64,000 bases of DNA, taken from assembly GCF_029852145.1 (NCBI RefSeq), contig NC_079974.1, positions 6,990,348-7,054,347 on the forward strand, written 5' to 3'. The notes below the pieces were generated by a model. It searched no databases. It had not been told where the DNA came from and saw only the letters and a program-made list of their open reading frames with translations. A program made the translations under genes and the position numbers. This document shows positions 11,880-23,934 of this stretch, in pieces. This stretch comes from Microplitis mediator. Taxonomy: Eukaryota; Arthropoda; Insecta; Hymenoptera; Braconidae. Each line of letters opens with the position of its first letter. Position 1 is the stretch's first letter.

Positions 11880-12210
11880 CTGTTGTATTCAATATGCGTA
11901 ACAGCTTGCAAATTTACTATTTGTTCTATAATAATTTATAAAAATAAAATTCTTTCCAACTTATACATTTTTCATAAGCACAATTGATTATGTCATGAAT
12001 TAGTTTTATAACACCAGCCAATATAATTTTAAAAATAAGTTGTAATAACTTACCGGCAAATTTCCAAATCACAGGTTTTACTCCAAATCGCAGTTTCAGT
12101 TTCTTGTTGTAACTTTCTGTAAAATTGTCAGTTCGATATTTGTTCTCATAGACACTCCAGATCATAGGTGAAACATTTAGAATCCATTGTCGATTGAAAT
12201 ATCTTGTCAC
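11880..12210 (-). pseudogene. MULE transposase, two middle-to-late exons
   Basis: Exon 12210-12054 encodes RYFNRQW...WSVYE...TDNFTESYNKKL...IWKFA, matching the MULE segment that contains the conserved T(D/N)N..ES stretch and W-F block. A GTAAGT donor (GT at 12053-12052) and a TATAG acceptor (11926) bound a 128 bp intron; joining restores a phase-1 Glu codon and leads into EQIVNLQAVTHIEYN. The exon then runs into the LTR element at 11879 and resumes at 7361 in frame. Confidence 0.7.
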
Positions 12211-12390
12211 GGCTGATACGTTCGACTCGTATCCTTACAAGTCGTTAAAAATCTTTTCTTTTTGAAAATCTTAAACTTATTGTATACGAGAAAACAATTT
12301 TTTTTCTCGAGAACTATGGCGACATAGACAGAAAACAGCAAAGACACAGGCGGTAACACAAGAGCTTTTCCGAGTAGACCTTCAGTTTTT

Positions 12391-14191
12391 TTATATACAC
12401 TTATCCAAAAAATTAAAGGAACAAGAAAATTTTATAAATTTTTTAGTGATTTTTGGAAGGCTGTATTTTTGTGAAAAATGATCGTATCGAAAAAATAAAA
12501 AAAGCAAATTGAAGCTTGAAATCTCTAGTTTGAAGATCTTTCAGCAAAATATTTTTTTGAGCCACGGTTTTTGCGGAATCATAAGAAAAAGGTCGAGACA
12601 AAATTTTTCTAAATTTTTTGGTTTCGTTTTTTAGGTCTACGGGGCCGGGAAAAATTTTTTCAAAAAAACGAATTCATGGCTCGTTTAGAAAATTTATTCA
12701 GCTACAATTTGCTTTTTTTTGTTTCTCTGTACGACAATTTGCTGCTGAGATATCAGCCTTCAAATGAAAAAGGAGCCTTTTGTCTTTGATTATTGATATC
12801 TCAGCAAGAAATGGTCACACAGTAATTTAAAGGGCAGTTTAATAAACTTGAATAAATCTCCTACAAGCTCCATTTTCGATTTTTTCAAAAAAAAATTTTT
12901 TTTTATCCTTGATATCCATTTGAAAAACCCACAAAAAATGGCCATTTTCTGGTTTTTTAGTCAACTCATCGCTACTCTGCAAATATTGATAAATAAAATT
13001 ATGTTGCCAGGTAATTTTACAGCTTAATGTACCCTCAAAAACCCTGGAAATTTTCAGATTGATCCATTGAACCGTTTGTCCGGTCCGATTGCTCAAAGTT
13101 TTACAAAACAATTAAAGGAACAAGTTTTGTTCCTTAATTTGCGTAGTCGTTATCAAAATGAAATAATGAATATTTTTCGGATTTTCTGTCATTTTTGCGT
13201 TAGTTATTCAGTAAATGTAAGGTAAAGAAAAGAAAAAATTTTTTGTCCGAAAAACGAAAAAAAAAATAACCCTTCGAATAAAACGTAAAAAAATAAAAAT
13301 GTGAAAAAAATTCTTGTTTAGTCTCGTTTTTTGGAAAATTTTTTTTTTTTTCCTCTTTACCTTACATTTACTGAATAACTAACGCAAAAATGAAAGAAAA
13401 TCCAAAAAAAATTCATTATTTCATTTTGGTAATGATTACACAAATTAAGGAACAAAACTTGTTCCTTTAATTGTTTTGTAAAACTTTGAGCAATCGGACC
13501 GGACAAACGGTTCAATGGATCAATCTGTAAATTTCCAGGGTTTTTGGGGGTACATTAAACTGTAAAATCACCTGGCAACATTATTTTTTTTATCAATATT
13601 TGCAGAGTAGCAATGAGTTGACTAAAAAACCAGAAAATGGCCATTTTTTGTGGGTTTTTCAAATGGATATCAAGGATGAAAAAAAATTTTTTTTTGAAAA
13701 AATCGAAAATGGAGCTTGTAGGAGATTTATTCAAGTTTATTAAACTGCCCTTTAAATTACTGTGTGACCATTTCTTGCTGAGATATCAATAATCAAAGAC
13801 AAAAGGCTCCTTTTTCATTTGAAGGCTGATATCTCAGCAGCAAATTGTCGTACAGAGAAACAAAAAAAAGCAAATTGTAGCTGAATAAATTTTCTAAACG
13901 AGCCATGAATTCGTTTTTTTGAAAAAATTTTTCCCGGCCCCGTAGACCTAAAAAACGAAACCAAAAAATTTAGAAAAATTTTGTCTCGACCTTTTTCTTA
14001 TGATTCCGCAAAAACCGTGGCTCAAAAAAATATTTTGCTGAAAGATCTTCAAACTAGAGATTTCAAGCTTCAATTTGCTTTTTTTATTTTTTCGATACGA
14101 TCATTTTTCACAAAAATACAGCCTTCCAAAAATCACTAAAAAATTTATAAAATTTTCTTGTTCCTTTAATTTTTTGGATAAGTGTATATAA
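12391..14191. mobile_element. 1.8 kb foldback element with ~0.85 kb arms
   Basis: The left end TTATATACACTTATCC and right end GGATAAGTGTATATAA are perfect inverted copies, and the inverted match continues almost without break to the centre near 13290 (for example GTAAGGTAAAG at 13222 against CTTTACCTTACA at 13366). Terminal TA and the TATACACTTATCC motif would suit a Tc1/mariner-type non-autonomous element, which is inference. No transposase is encoded. It lies between two pieces of the MULE gene. Confidence 0.88.
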
Positions 14192-14896
14192 TAATTAACA
14201 GGGTAAAATCAGTAGAATAGATCGCATAAGAGAATATCCGTCCATCTAGTACGTGAGAACTTAAGACCTCTTGCATTTGGACCTTTTTTTTGACGCCCGA
14301 CTTACTGACGCCAGTAATCGTACGGGACAAAAATACCTCCCAAAGCGTTTACAACGCTTTACAATTAAAAATCGTACAGGTCCAAGTAGAAAAGTACTAG
14401 TAGAGAACACGTACCAGAGTTTCTCTTATTCTTTAGATTTCATCATTTTACTTAACGTACTTTTAAAATTTATGTATCCGTCCCCATTTAAAAATTTAAG
14501 CATAGGAGCGGTAATCTTTCTTTGATTTTCTTCTTAAACCTATAGACCACCCAACTCATGTGCATCTGCATGTGATTCTTGGAAATTAGAGAAAGCCAAT
14601 GGAAACTACCAAATTTATGGTTTCCTCGGCGGCAGAGTGGCGCCAGGTCATCGGCCTACTTAATAGTCAAAATCTATTTCCCGGGGATCACACGTGTGCA
14701 TGGGCCTAGAACTTTCGAGTGGGTCCGAGTCTTTTCGTATGAGAAACAAGTTACCACCACTTTTCATAGGTGAAGACCATATAAAAAGACCATGGACTTT
14801 AGCTCATCAGTTCTTTTGGGAATCAAACTCTGAACCATACCGAACTCCGGACACTTTACAGTGTTCGTGGCTAGAGGATTGATATCTCGATTGAGC

Positions 14897-15075
14897 ATTC
14901 GGTTAACGGTAGCTGGGCGTACGGACCGGACCTTGATCGACGTAAGCACTCGAATAATCGATATATCATTTTCTACTAGTCTCAGGAGAATAATTGGCGT
15001 GTTATTAAATTCACCATTCGGTTGACGGTAGCTGGACATACGAGCCGGACCTTGATCGTCGTAAGTCGTGATTTA
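14897..15075. repeat. Direct duplication ending in donor-like GTAAG
   Basis: Units at about 14897-14950 and 15015-15067 share ATTCGGTT(A/G)ACGGTAGCTGG and CCGGACCTTGATCG followed by GTAAG. A third partial unit (GGACATACGAACTGGACCTT then GTAAGTAC) lies at 15946-15980. Confidence 0.6.
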
Positions 15076-16034
15076 ATATCAATCGGAAGCACCGGTAGCG
15101 CTAATTATCTTCATCTTACTTTAATCATTTTATTTCATTTTAATATTGAATTTTACCACGAAACGTGAAGAATCAAAGAATATTTTACCGCGATAAATGC
15201 GAAGATTTTGAAGAATATTTTACCGCGATAAATGCGAAGATTTTAAAAGAAATCATATAACCGCGAAAATACGCGAAAATTTTATAAACAAAAATACATT
15301 TTATTTTACCGTGGAAAACGCGAAGACTTACTACCAATTTATATTTTTACATAAACTACGAAGATTCTGAAACGCATAAATGATTAAAACAAACTGAATA
15401 AATTAAAATTAGAATCATATTAAATAGCCGCGAGAGCGCGTGTGTATAAGTGTCCTGTGTTACTGCTGATAGTCTTGACACCTCACCTAAACCTGTTTAG
15501 GGTAAGTTTTATCATTGTAATCATTAATTGATTTTTTTTATATTTTAAATTGATTATAAAACATATGCATGACACATTTTATCTACATTGAGTGTTTTAA
15601 ATATTTGTAATCCCTTTTGTATTTTGAGTATACTGGATCTTAAATAAATAAATTACTAGTTAACATAATAATTTGAACAACATTATTTCTCAGACAATTA
15701 TACTTTTGGCAATAGAATACTAGCTTCTCGAGGCTTTTCGGCAGCCCACCTTCCTTTATCCCTTATTTTCTACCTGTTTAGCCGCTCCGACAGATAGTCA
15801 ACAGTAGGGGGTACACAGTCTTACGTTTACTGCTAAACGTTTGATTGTGAAATTTAAATAGGTCACACTCTTAGATTGAAAATCGCTTTGGGTCTTATCA
15901 GTATTGTCTTCAACAATATTGTGTAGGCGTGATTTGAATATAAACGGACATACGAACTGGACCTTGATCAATGTAAGTACCCTTTTATTCAATACGTTTA
16001 TACGAAAATTCGTACCTACGCCCATCACGATCTC

Positions 16035-17368
16035 CAATCGTGACAATCTAATGAACTCATCAAATAAAATTTGCACATTTTCCGGTAAATTGTCCACAAT
16101 CCACCGAAACGCTGTCACGATATCTTGACCTGGTAATAATGCCAGTGCCATAACTTTACGAACAAATGTTTGTCCGAATTTCCAATTCAAAACTAGCCGT
16201 AGCAGTCCTAATTTCTTTAATTTTTTAGTTAATGCCTAAAAGTATAACTAATTAGTCATGCTTAAAAAATGATTCAAATAATTATAAGTCATTTTACAAC
16301 GATTGTTGTAAAAATTAATATTATTTATTTTTGTCGCTATTAATATTTTTTTTTCCTTCAATAAATGATTCAAATGTGAAAGCTTCACTGGCGCTTTAAA
16401 TATAACATTTGATGAAATGGGGTATTTGAAGACTCCAAATCCTTTTCAGCTTGTAAATATTAATAAACAAATATACATAGATATACATTTATATATAGAT
16501 ATGTACCTGACAGAAATGAAAATAGCAACCAGTATGAGCCGACTGCGGATATTCGAGTCTAATGGCATTCCGTAAAGATGCTTCAAAATCACTGATTATA
16601 GTTTGTGGTTGAATCTGTTCAGCAACATGCTCCCTAAGAAAGGCTAATCCTGCTCTGTAAGCCACAGTAGATTTTTTGGTCATTAAGATACAATAAATTG
16701 GTAAAGCCTGTAGAAAAATATTGTCAATTAAAAAAAAAAAATACACGAAGAAGTTTCTACCATATAATTTTAAGTGCTCAATACTGCCATGATAAGCACA
16801 GAGGTGGTAACTTACTGTATGATATTTCTATACAAGTCACCACCTGTGCTTATTAGTACAACAGTATAAAAAATGTTAAACGTTCAAGCTGGTTGTCGGT
16901 AATAGTTTCAGCTCTACATTAGCACTGAAATTTTTATATTTTTATGTATAAATTGAAACATTAAATTTAATAAAGAAATTATCTACGTATATATACATAA
17001 ATACATTTATCCACGTACAGTATGATTGATTAAAGCCAGAACTGGAAACAGTTGATAGGCCTTAGGTTTCGCTGGCACAACTTTGAAAGTTGCATCCATA
17101 AATAATGTTGTTGTTGTGATCTGAGCTATAAAATCAGCACTATAAAATATGGTCAAAATACTGTCGTCTGCTGCTTGCAAAGTTTCCACAGTTATTCGAC
17201 CTTGACCATATCGAGTTAACTCTTGCCATTGAGGCATATTCAGTAATGTGTTATAATGTACCAGGATCTTCAGGTATTGGTGGATTACGAGATTGACAGT
17301 TGCGTCGCCATCTTTCCATAATTTGCTGCATTTTTGTCCACGTTATTTCAGTAGCTGCATGAGGATGT
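16035..17368 (-). pseudogene. MULE transposase, catalytic exons
   Basis: Three exons can be traced by splice sites. Exon 17368-17019 starts after ATTATTAG and runs through ...RWRRNCQSRNPP... and then, after a frameshift near 17255, through MPQWQELTRYGQGRITVE and MDATFKVVP to a GTACGT donor. Exon 16707-16507 holds ALPIYCILMTKKSTVAY, the conserved IISDFEASLRNAI Asp and GCYFHFCQ; this is the MULE domain core. Exon from 16235 holds ALTKKLKKLG...VMALALLP...FDEFI and has an uncertain end. All junctions are phase 0. MULE transposases cut and rejoin DNA with a DDE/RNase-H-like fold. The frameshift and three inserted elements show the gene is dead. Confidence 0.75.
16792..16853. repeat. Small palindrome in a MULE intron
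   Basis: ATAAGCACAGAGGTGGTAACTT and its near inverse AAGTCACCACCTGTGCTTAT are separated by ~20 bases, within the intron 16708-17018. Confidence 0.6.
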
Positions 17369-17607
17369 CTAATAATTAAAATTTTTGTTAAAAATCGTAT
17401 TAAGTACTTCAATCAGTGGATTTCACTGGTTCATTTTAAGAGAGTATGTTTAAAAATGCACGGAATGTACTCTCTAAACATGAAGTAGTGAAAATAAGTG
17501 AATATCCACTTATTCAATAGAGAGTATAGGAAGGATCGAAACTAGAATTTATATGTTTAGCAATTAACTTTGGTTTAATTCCAAGTATCCATTTAATATG
17601 TCCAACT

Positions 17608-17733
17608 CTATCCCAAAATTCCCATAGAATCCACTCAACTGCGACAAAAAACCGCATAGAAACCAATACAGTCTATAGGATTCTATGCGGTTTTTGTCGC
17701 AGGTGAGTGGATTCTATGGGAATTTTTGGATAG
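17608..17733. repeat. Small foldback (MITE-like)
   Basis: Arms 17608-17661 and 17680-17733 are near-perfect inverse copies (shared core GCGACAAAAA and CATAGAATCCACTC) around an 18-base loop. It lies just downstream of the first traced MULE exon. Confidence 0.75.
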
Positions 17734-17747
17734 GGATCTGTACTAAC

Positions 17748-17899
17748 CTTTTTTCGTGTTTATTTCGATAACTTATGTATCCATATCCATCGAATATATG
17801 GTGCGTAAACTTTCTTTGAATTCTCGGGCCTTTATGGTATATTTTAGCACTCATTGTCTGTTTAAATGAAGAAAACAGATAATTAAATTTCACATACAA
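17748..17899 (-). pseudogene. Possible first exon of the MULE gene, FLYWCH-like start
   Basis: An open stretch contains MSAKIYHKG and HIFDGYGYISYRNKHEKR and ends at a GTTAGT donor (GT at 17747-17746). Some MULE genes begin with a FLYWCH zinc finger having a Gly-Tyr-x-Tyr core, and this piece is placed correctly for that. The W-x-C half was not found, so the link is tentative. Confidence 0.35.
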
Positions 17900-18640
17900 A
17901 TTTTACCAAAATTATAAATTTAATGATACATCAGACTTATTTAATATACATTGCTAGTATTTTTGAAAATAACTAATGATTGCAATAGTTTGATTAGAAA
18001 TTATTAATTACAATATGGCCGACGTTTGTAAATAAATACCCTGCTATGAAACAGTTAATGAGGGGAGGTATTATTTTATTGTCAGCCATGTACAGTAGTT
18101 CACAGATGGCACCGCTTTGATGCAGTAACGAATCAGAAACTTTGGAAGCACCCCTACATCTGTAGTAGGCGTACCCAGCTATTATTCTGTAGTTAAAATA
18201 TTGAGTATTGAAATTTTAGGTTTTTATTATCATTATTTTCAGACATTACAAAAGATATATGATTTTTTCGATGATGCGACAAATAAGGGAAGCTTGAAAA
18301 TGTTTAATTTTTTTTAAAATCTCGATACGATTATTTTTCACTAAGTTTTACAGCTTTTTGAAAATCATTACAAAATAAATAAAGTTTTTCTGTTCCCTCA
18401 ATATTTTGCATTAGTGTAGCTAAGAATTATTTTGATAGGACAGCAAAACGGGCTCAGTTAATTAAATGAATGTCTAATTCTATGAAAGATTATGTACATG
18501 ATACTAAAGTTAGCCGATGTGTAATACTTTTTGGATATTTTAAAAACAACAAATTATAAAAAAAAAAAAATTATAAATTAAAGAATTGCACCTGCAGCTT
18601 TTTAAATTATTTACATATGCATATTTATAGTTTATTTTGT
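17900..18640. other. No gene; diverged relative of the foldback arm
   Basis: About 18275-18420 resembles the right arm of the 12391-14191 foldback (shared ATCTCGATACGAT, TTTTTCAC and ACAGCTT stretches) but is heavily diverged. Nothing else is recognisable. Confidence 0.5.
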
Positions 18641-18651
18641 TATTTTTAACT

Positions 18652-18720
18652 TCCCGCTAAGAAAATCGATGATTTTCGAAAAATTCGGGAAGTTATTGTT
18701 TACACCCCGATAAATAAATT
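18652..18720 (+). repeat. Truncated copy of the microsatellite-bearing MITE
   Basis: Begins CTTCCCGCTAAGAAAATCG and matches the first ~70 bases of the family seen complete at 27471-28303. Confidence 0.7.
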
Positions 18721-18907
18721 TCTATAAACCATTAGGTCTTTACTCAACAATACAAAACAAAAACCTTACGAAAAGTGAATATTTATACTAACGTACATAT
18801 ATTACACAGGTATAGCCCGGCTGCTAAGTGTATATAGTTCTTTTGCTATTTTTAAGCATTCCCAATCAGTGGCCTTAAAAAAGGACGACCAGAGTAGCAG
18901 TTACCCT

Positions 18908-19018
18908 GTTGTACTGTCCCCGAACTATATGAAATATAGGAAAAATCCACAAAATATTGAATTGTTCCCAAACTATGCGATATATTGGAAAAATGTCCCC
19001 AAACTATGCGTTAGATTC
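18908..19018. repeat. Tandem repeat of about 50 bases
   Basis: The phrase CCCCAAACTATGCG(A/T)TA... with GGAAAAAT recurs two to three times with divergence. Confidence 0.55.
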
Positions 19019-19399
19019 TATTTTTTTCGAGCTCGAAAATGCTATTGCATGCAATCATTTTTCATGAGCTTTTCAAGATTTAACAAGTAACGTTTTATGC
19101 TTGAGTTTAAGAGTTAAGAATCAAAATTCATTAATGAAGAAGAGGCTTTTAAATTTTTATTTTCGATTATGTTCTCTGAAGTACATGTATTGAGGCAGAA
19201 ATCAATGTCAGTGATCAAAATCAAGATTTGAATAAGTTTTGACTTAGGTCAGAGCAATAATATATGGAATATCCGAGAAAAACATTAGACTGGGTTTTTT
19301 CAATTTTTTGCTGACAATATGTTTAAAACTAAGGAACAAGTTACATGACATTATCTGATGTTCGAAAGAGACTATATCGAGAAAGAGTTGGTATGATTT

Positions 19400-19916
19400 C
19401 AGACTCATTTTAGCACATAATATTTTGATTTATCCGGAAAAATAACATAAAATGTTATTTTTTTAACTTTTCAGCGCCGATATCTTTTGAACTAATCAAC
19501 CGATTTTGACGTTTAAGGTGGCAATCGGCGCGTTTTATTGAGTTCGAGAGCTGATTAGATTTTGAAATTGATCGGATGAGTTACTTCAAAGATAATCGAA
19601 AAAAACCATTTTTTATCATTTCTTTCGCCAACGATATCTCTCGAACAAATTAACCGATTGAGGTGGTTGAGGTGGCATTCGTCGCGGTTCATAAAGTTCT
19701 AGAGCTGATTAGATTTTGAGGTCGATCGTTCAAGTCGTTTCTGAGAAATCACTAAAAAACTAAAAAAAAAATTTTTTTTTTTCGTAATTCACCAATATTT
19801 TCGAGTCTACTTGATGAAATGATCTGAAATTTTCAGGAAAGTTGAGGGCCAACAAGCTCTTTCGATCGCCACCTCAACCATCCAAATCGATTCATCAGTT
19901 AAAAAGTTACAAAGAG

Positions 19917-20003
<87 letters not shown>

Positions 20004-20168
20004 ACACATACATACATACACTCGGACATCATTCTGAAAATAGTCAGAATAGCTTCCTAGGACCTCAAAACGTCGACATCTGATGAAAACTCGACTTTCG
20101 AAAATCGGGGTGAAAACAATAACTTCCCAATTTTTCGAAAATCGTCGATTTTCTTAGCGGGAAGTTAA
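19400..20168 (-). mobile_element. Microsatellite-bearing MITE, reverse copy
   Basis: Matches the family at 27471-28303 in reverse and ends TTTTCTTAGCGGGAAG. It carries an internal (CA)n tract at 19919-20000 and internal ~165 base units with ACCGATTGAGGTGG. No ORF other than the artefact read through the CA tract. Confidence 0.75.
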
Positions 20169-20182
20169 AAAATTTTTGGGAC

Positions 20183-21379
20183 TGTTATGTCCACCGCTTA
20201 GATTTAAAGTAATTATCCGGGATTTCTCCCGTTGGTAGCGATAGAAAAATTTTAACGAGCGATTTGGAGGATGCGGACAACAGTAAAGAATACAAGGAAG
20301 GGTTTTCACTTCCTATATTTATTATTTAATGTGGGTTTTTCGAAGAGTACGAACCCAAACGCCTTCGAGCTGGATCGCGTTGCATTTATAAATCGATCAA
20401 TAGACAAAAAATATTTTAAACGTCTCTCACTTACCTTTAGATGAGTCTTTCTTCTAGTACGGCAGTTTGTATCCCTCTAGGACTTTACAGCTCACTCAGC
20501 CTCTTCCTGAAAGAGTTGGTTGAATGGGCGCGGCTGAGGTAGTAGGATAGAATCTTATGTGCTATTTTCAAATGAACTCACTAAATTAAGATTATGATCT
20601 TTTGATATTGTCTTTTTATTAACTTTTTCAATTACAGCACTTAAACAATATAACTGTTACAATGGTTTGCACTTATAAAAGATATAAAACCATTTAATTT
20701 GGTTATTATTAATTTTATTTACTTTTACTTATTTTTAAATTGCGTCCTTATGTAGCCTTATGGCTTCTTATGCGCAGATTATCTCGACCCGAGATCGGAC
20801 TACAGTTACACTTGATTTTTGTGTCACTATTCGATCAAGTTGGAGTGATTTTTATAATAATTGTAAATAACAAAATAATATCGCTACACGATACGGAAAT
20901 ATCGGCCAAGTACCTTAATCAATTTACAATTTAACTAAATATAACTATAAGATAAACCGCTTTTAATAAAAAAATACCGCTACACGATAGGAACTATCGG
21001 CCAAGTACCTTTTATTAAGAACGGTTACTTATTGCCTTGTCTAGGACAGATTTTTGCAATAAGATTACGGGCTATCAACGCCGTTTACGCCGGCCGTACG
21101 ACTCGAAATTTAAAGATCTGATCAACAACCACAACACCGTTTACGCGGACCGTAGGACTAAAGATCTGAAAATTTGATCAACAACTAAGGCCCTGAGTCA
21201 TGGTGGTCAGGCTATTTAAAAACTTTTGATTGATGTTTGATGGGAGTAATTAAATTGCTGTCATTGGTGGGAAATGTCGACATGATTTTATTTGCGTTTC
21301 CGCGTGCTTTTGTAAAGAGGAGTTTCGTAAATTTATTTATGAAATAAATTGAATAAAATAAAATTTATTGGACATAACA
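20183..21379 (-). mobile_element. Solo LTR of the errantivirus family
   Basis: The 1197 bp copy starts TGTTATGTCC and ends GGACATAACA, with GGAC duplicated on both flanks (20179-20182 and 21380-21383). It is diverged from the 1287 bp LTRs at 43745 and 59064 by small indels and substitutions, yet keeps the GTAAGTGAG donor on the minus strand. A solo LTR is the product of recombination between two LTRs. Confidence 0.92.
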
Positions 21380-22085
21380 GGACCAAGAAAGTTTTTTCTT
21401 GGTTTAAAGAATTTATGTGTCAGACTAAGAAAGTTATGTCTTCCGCGAAGAAAATAATTTCTTGATCCAAATAATTTTTTTACTTCAATAAAGTAAGAAA
21501 TTTCGCTTGGTTCAAGAAAAAAATTTAGAAGACATTTTATTTCTTGGTTTAAGATTTCCTCTTTTTCTGTGTACAAATTTAAGGCTTTGATATTAAAAAT
21601 ATCAATACTACGAAAAAGTTTGTTCTACATGTAGTGCAATGAAATCACTAACAAGATCCACGTTGTAATAAATAATATTTTGTTATCGATCACAATAAAA
21701 AAAAAGTATTTGGAACATCCAAATAAAGCCTCAAATTTGTATGATTCTGTTTACTCTAGACTTTGATAGCCTGTTAGTATACGAAATATGATGTTTACAG
21801 AATCGACTTCCAAGACTTTTTTTTAGGAAATTTAATGCCCTACAAAAATATCCCAGAGCCGAATTTATATCTCACACGGTTTAAAACTTACAATATTTTT
21901 AATCAAAAATAATTTTTTTGCATGTTATTTAAATGGGAAATTTCGAATGGCTACCGACACCTTTTAAGATGGAGCTAAAAATTTTGCTCAATGGGAAAAT
22001 TTTTTTCTCGGTATATAGATCCTTTTTAAGTCATAAATTCGATAGGTTGGTTTTTTTGGCTCACCCTAATGAACATTTTTAAAAT
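21380..22085. other. No gene; repeated TTCTTGGTT-type motif
   Basis: From 21384 to 21560 the words TTCTTG(G/A)(T/A)(C/T) and their inverses recur (AAGAAAGTT, TTCTTGATCC, TTCAAGAAAA). The rest is AT-rich without recognisable content. Confidence 0.5.
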
Positions 22086-22163
22086 GTGATAGAAGTTTTA
22101 AAGAGGTTGGGTGAAGCAGGACTAAAGTTAAACGTCGAGAAAAGTCATTTCTTTCAGGAGAAA
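22086..22163 (+). pseudogene. Reverse transcriptase remnant (gypsy type)
   Basis: About 26 codons read VIEVLKRLGEAGLKLNVEKS and then HFFQEK, the stretch just after the YxDD region in gypsy reverse transcriptases (compare LFNRLREAGLTLQPEKCKF in the pol at 55350). It is cut at 22171 by a MITE. Confidence 0.7.
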
Positions 22164-22170
22164 ATACTAC

Positions 22171-23930
22171 CCCACCAAAAACAGCAAAGCTGTAATAGAT
22201 CGCGCCAAGTACACGTTCAAAATGCGATAAAATATATATTCACTGCATTACTTTAAATAGCTATTGGAAATCGTGGAAATAGATGCCGAGTTCATATTTA
22301 CTGTTTAAAAAAAAAAATTTGATAACAATTTAATCGATATAAATGTACTTGGTGCGTCTCAATTTTTAATATATTGTTAAGGTATAATCTATTTTTTACA
22401 ATAAAATAGACCTGATATCCGCGTTTCCCTTATTTGCTGCTGGAAGTAATTTGCCGACCAGGACCAAGCAGCGATGTCCTGGTGCTTATATGATGTAAAG
22501 GGCGCCACTTGGTTTTGAAAAGATAAAAACTAAGAAAAACAATTCGACTAGCTATAGTGATAGAGAGAGGCTCAACCAGGAGTTCGTGGGTGTGGGTTAT
22601 CCGTGGCGACTTATTATTATAAACAATATTAAAGTAAAGAAATAGAAATGTATTAAAGAAAAGTAATTATAGATTACAAAAGAAATAAATCATAACCCAT
22701 ACATTACATAGAAATGAAAAATAGACAATAGATTAAATAGGAAATACCACTCTCGCGAAGCCAACAGTATACGTAAAAATCATTCGAAACTTACAATACG
22801 CAGTTCTAGACACGCTCACTTATTTTACGCTACGATGATGCCGTGCGGGTTCACGTAGACTCTGGTGACGGAGATGACTCCTTGGAGATGTATCAGGATC
22901 GGCCACTTCAGCTTCCCCTGGATGTTATATGCACCGTCGTGCCTTTGCTTCGTCGCAGGTGCGACAAGATCCAACCAAGTCGGATTCACCAAGTTATGAT
23001 AAACGCCGTAACGTTTATCGGTATTGTTAGAGATAACACTCAATGGCTCGAGTTTATCTCTCAACAATAAGTATTATAATACTATCACCAGCACGCGACT
23101 TGCGTCTGATGATCAGTATAAATTATTTATTTAATTTATAAAAACTACTAGAGTAACAACAGCGCACTTTTGACTTGTGCCTGAGGTTCACCCTTAATTA
23201 TTTAATAACGAGTAATAATAGCGTACGCAACAATAGTGCTTATTATTCACTCTTGAAAGTTAAATGATTAAAATAAAACTCGGTGGAGCAAAACATAACA
23301 CGTGCTTGCCCTTTAGTGGTCTTTTTCTGAGTGTGGCCCGTAGCGTCTTACACCGCAATGCCCCCCTCATTTTCCCATTGACCCGAAGATCACCGATAAT
23401 GGTCGAAAATGATGCGTTTGGGTTAATTGCAAGTGCGTAGACTTTTTTAAAGTTGACGCGGCAAAATTAAATTAAAAGCGCTCGCGTTACCGAACGACGG
23501 TAAATAATATTATTATTATTATGAATTTATTTACCCCGTAACAATATTGAAATCTGAAAAATATCGTGTCTATAGATATAGTATTTCACTTGAATTTCGC
23601 AAGACTTACTCAATTTCAGATAGGAATCGCTACTAAAGTTATTGAAAGTTTGAATGAGCAAGTTTATTTACAATGTGAGCTTACAGAAAACATTCTTATC
23701 ACTACTCTCCTTGTTAAGTTCTATCAATTCATTCCATTGAGACGCATGTAGTACAGTTATATCGATTAAATTGGTATCAAATTGGTTTTTTTTTAAACAG
23801 TAAATATGAACTTGGCATATATTTCTACGACTTCCAACATTTTTTTAAAGTAATGCAGTGAATATATGTTTTATTGCATTTTGAACGTGTACTTGGCGCG
23901 ATCTATTACAGCTTTGCCGTTTTCGGTGGG
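22171..23930. mobile_element. MITE-like element with ~185 bp terminal inverted repeats, holding a solo LTR
   Basis: The left end CCCACCAAAAACAGCAAAGC is the inverse of the right end GCTTTGCCGTTTTCGGTGGG, and the match extends about 185 bases (GATCGCGCCAAGTACACGTTC, TAATGCAGTGAATAT). Removing the nested LTR leaves about 590 bases. It sits in an old reverse-transcriptase remnant. No target duplication is evident. Confidence 0.78.
22375..23543. mobile_element. Solo LTR of another gypsy-like family
   Basis: It starts TGTTAAGGTA and ends TACCCCGTAACA (imperfect inverted ends) and is flanked by ATAT at 22371-22374 and 23544-23547. Length is 1169 bp. GC-richer islands at 22825-23070 and 23280-23500 belong to it. 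No coding function is claimed. Confidence 0.8.
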
Positions 23931-23934
23931 ATTA

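Noticed and set aside
12839..13111. 90-codon frame in the foldback
   Set aside because: The same frame is mirrored in the other arm and no relative is recognisable; it is a by-product of the palindrome.
19842..20060. Frame with a long His-Thr run
   Set aside because: It is a read-through of the (CA)n tract in a MITE.
22825..23070. Overlapping small frames on both strands in a GC-richer patch
   Set aside because: They lie inside a solo LTR and show no family resemblance.
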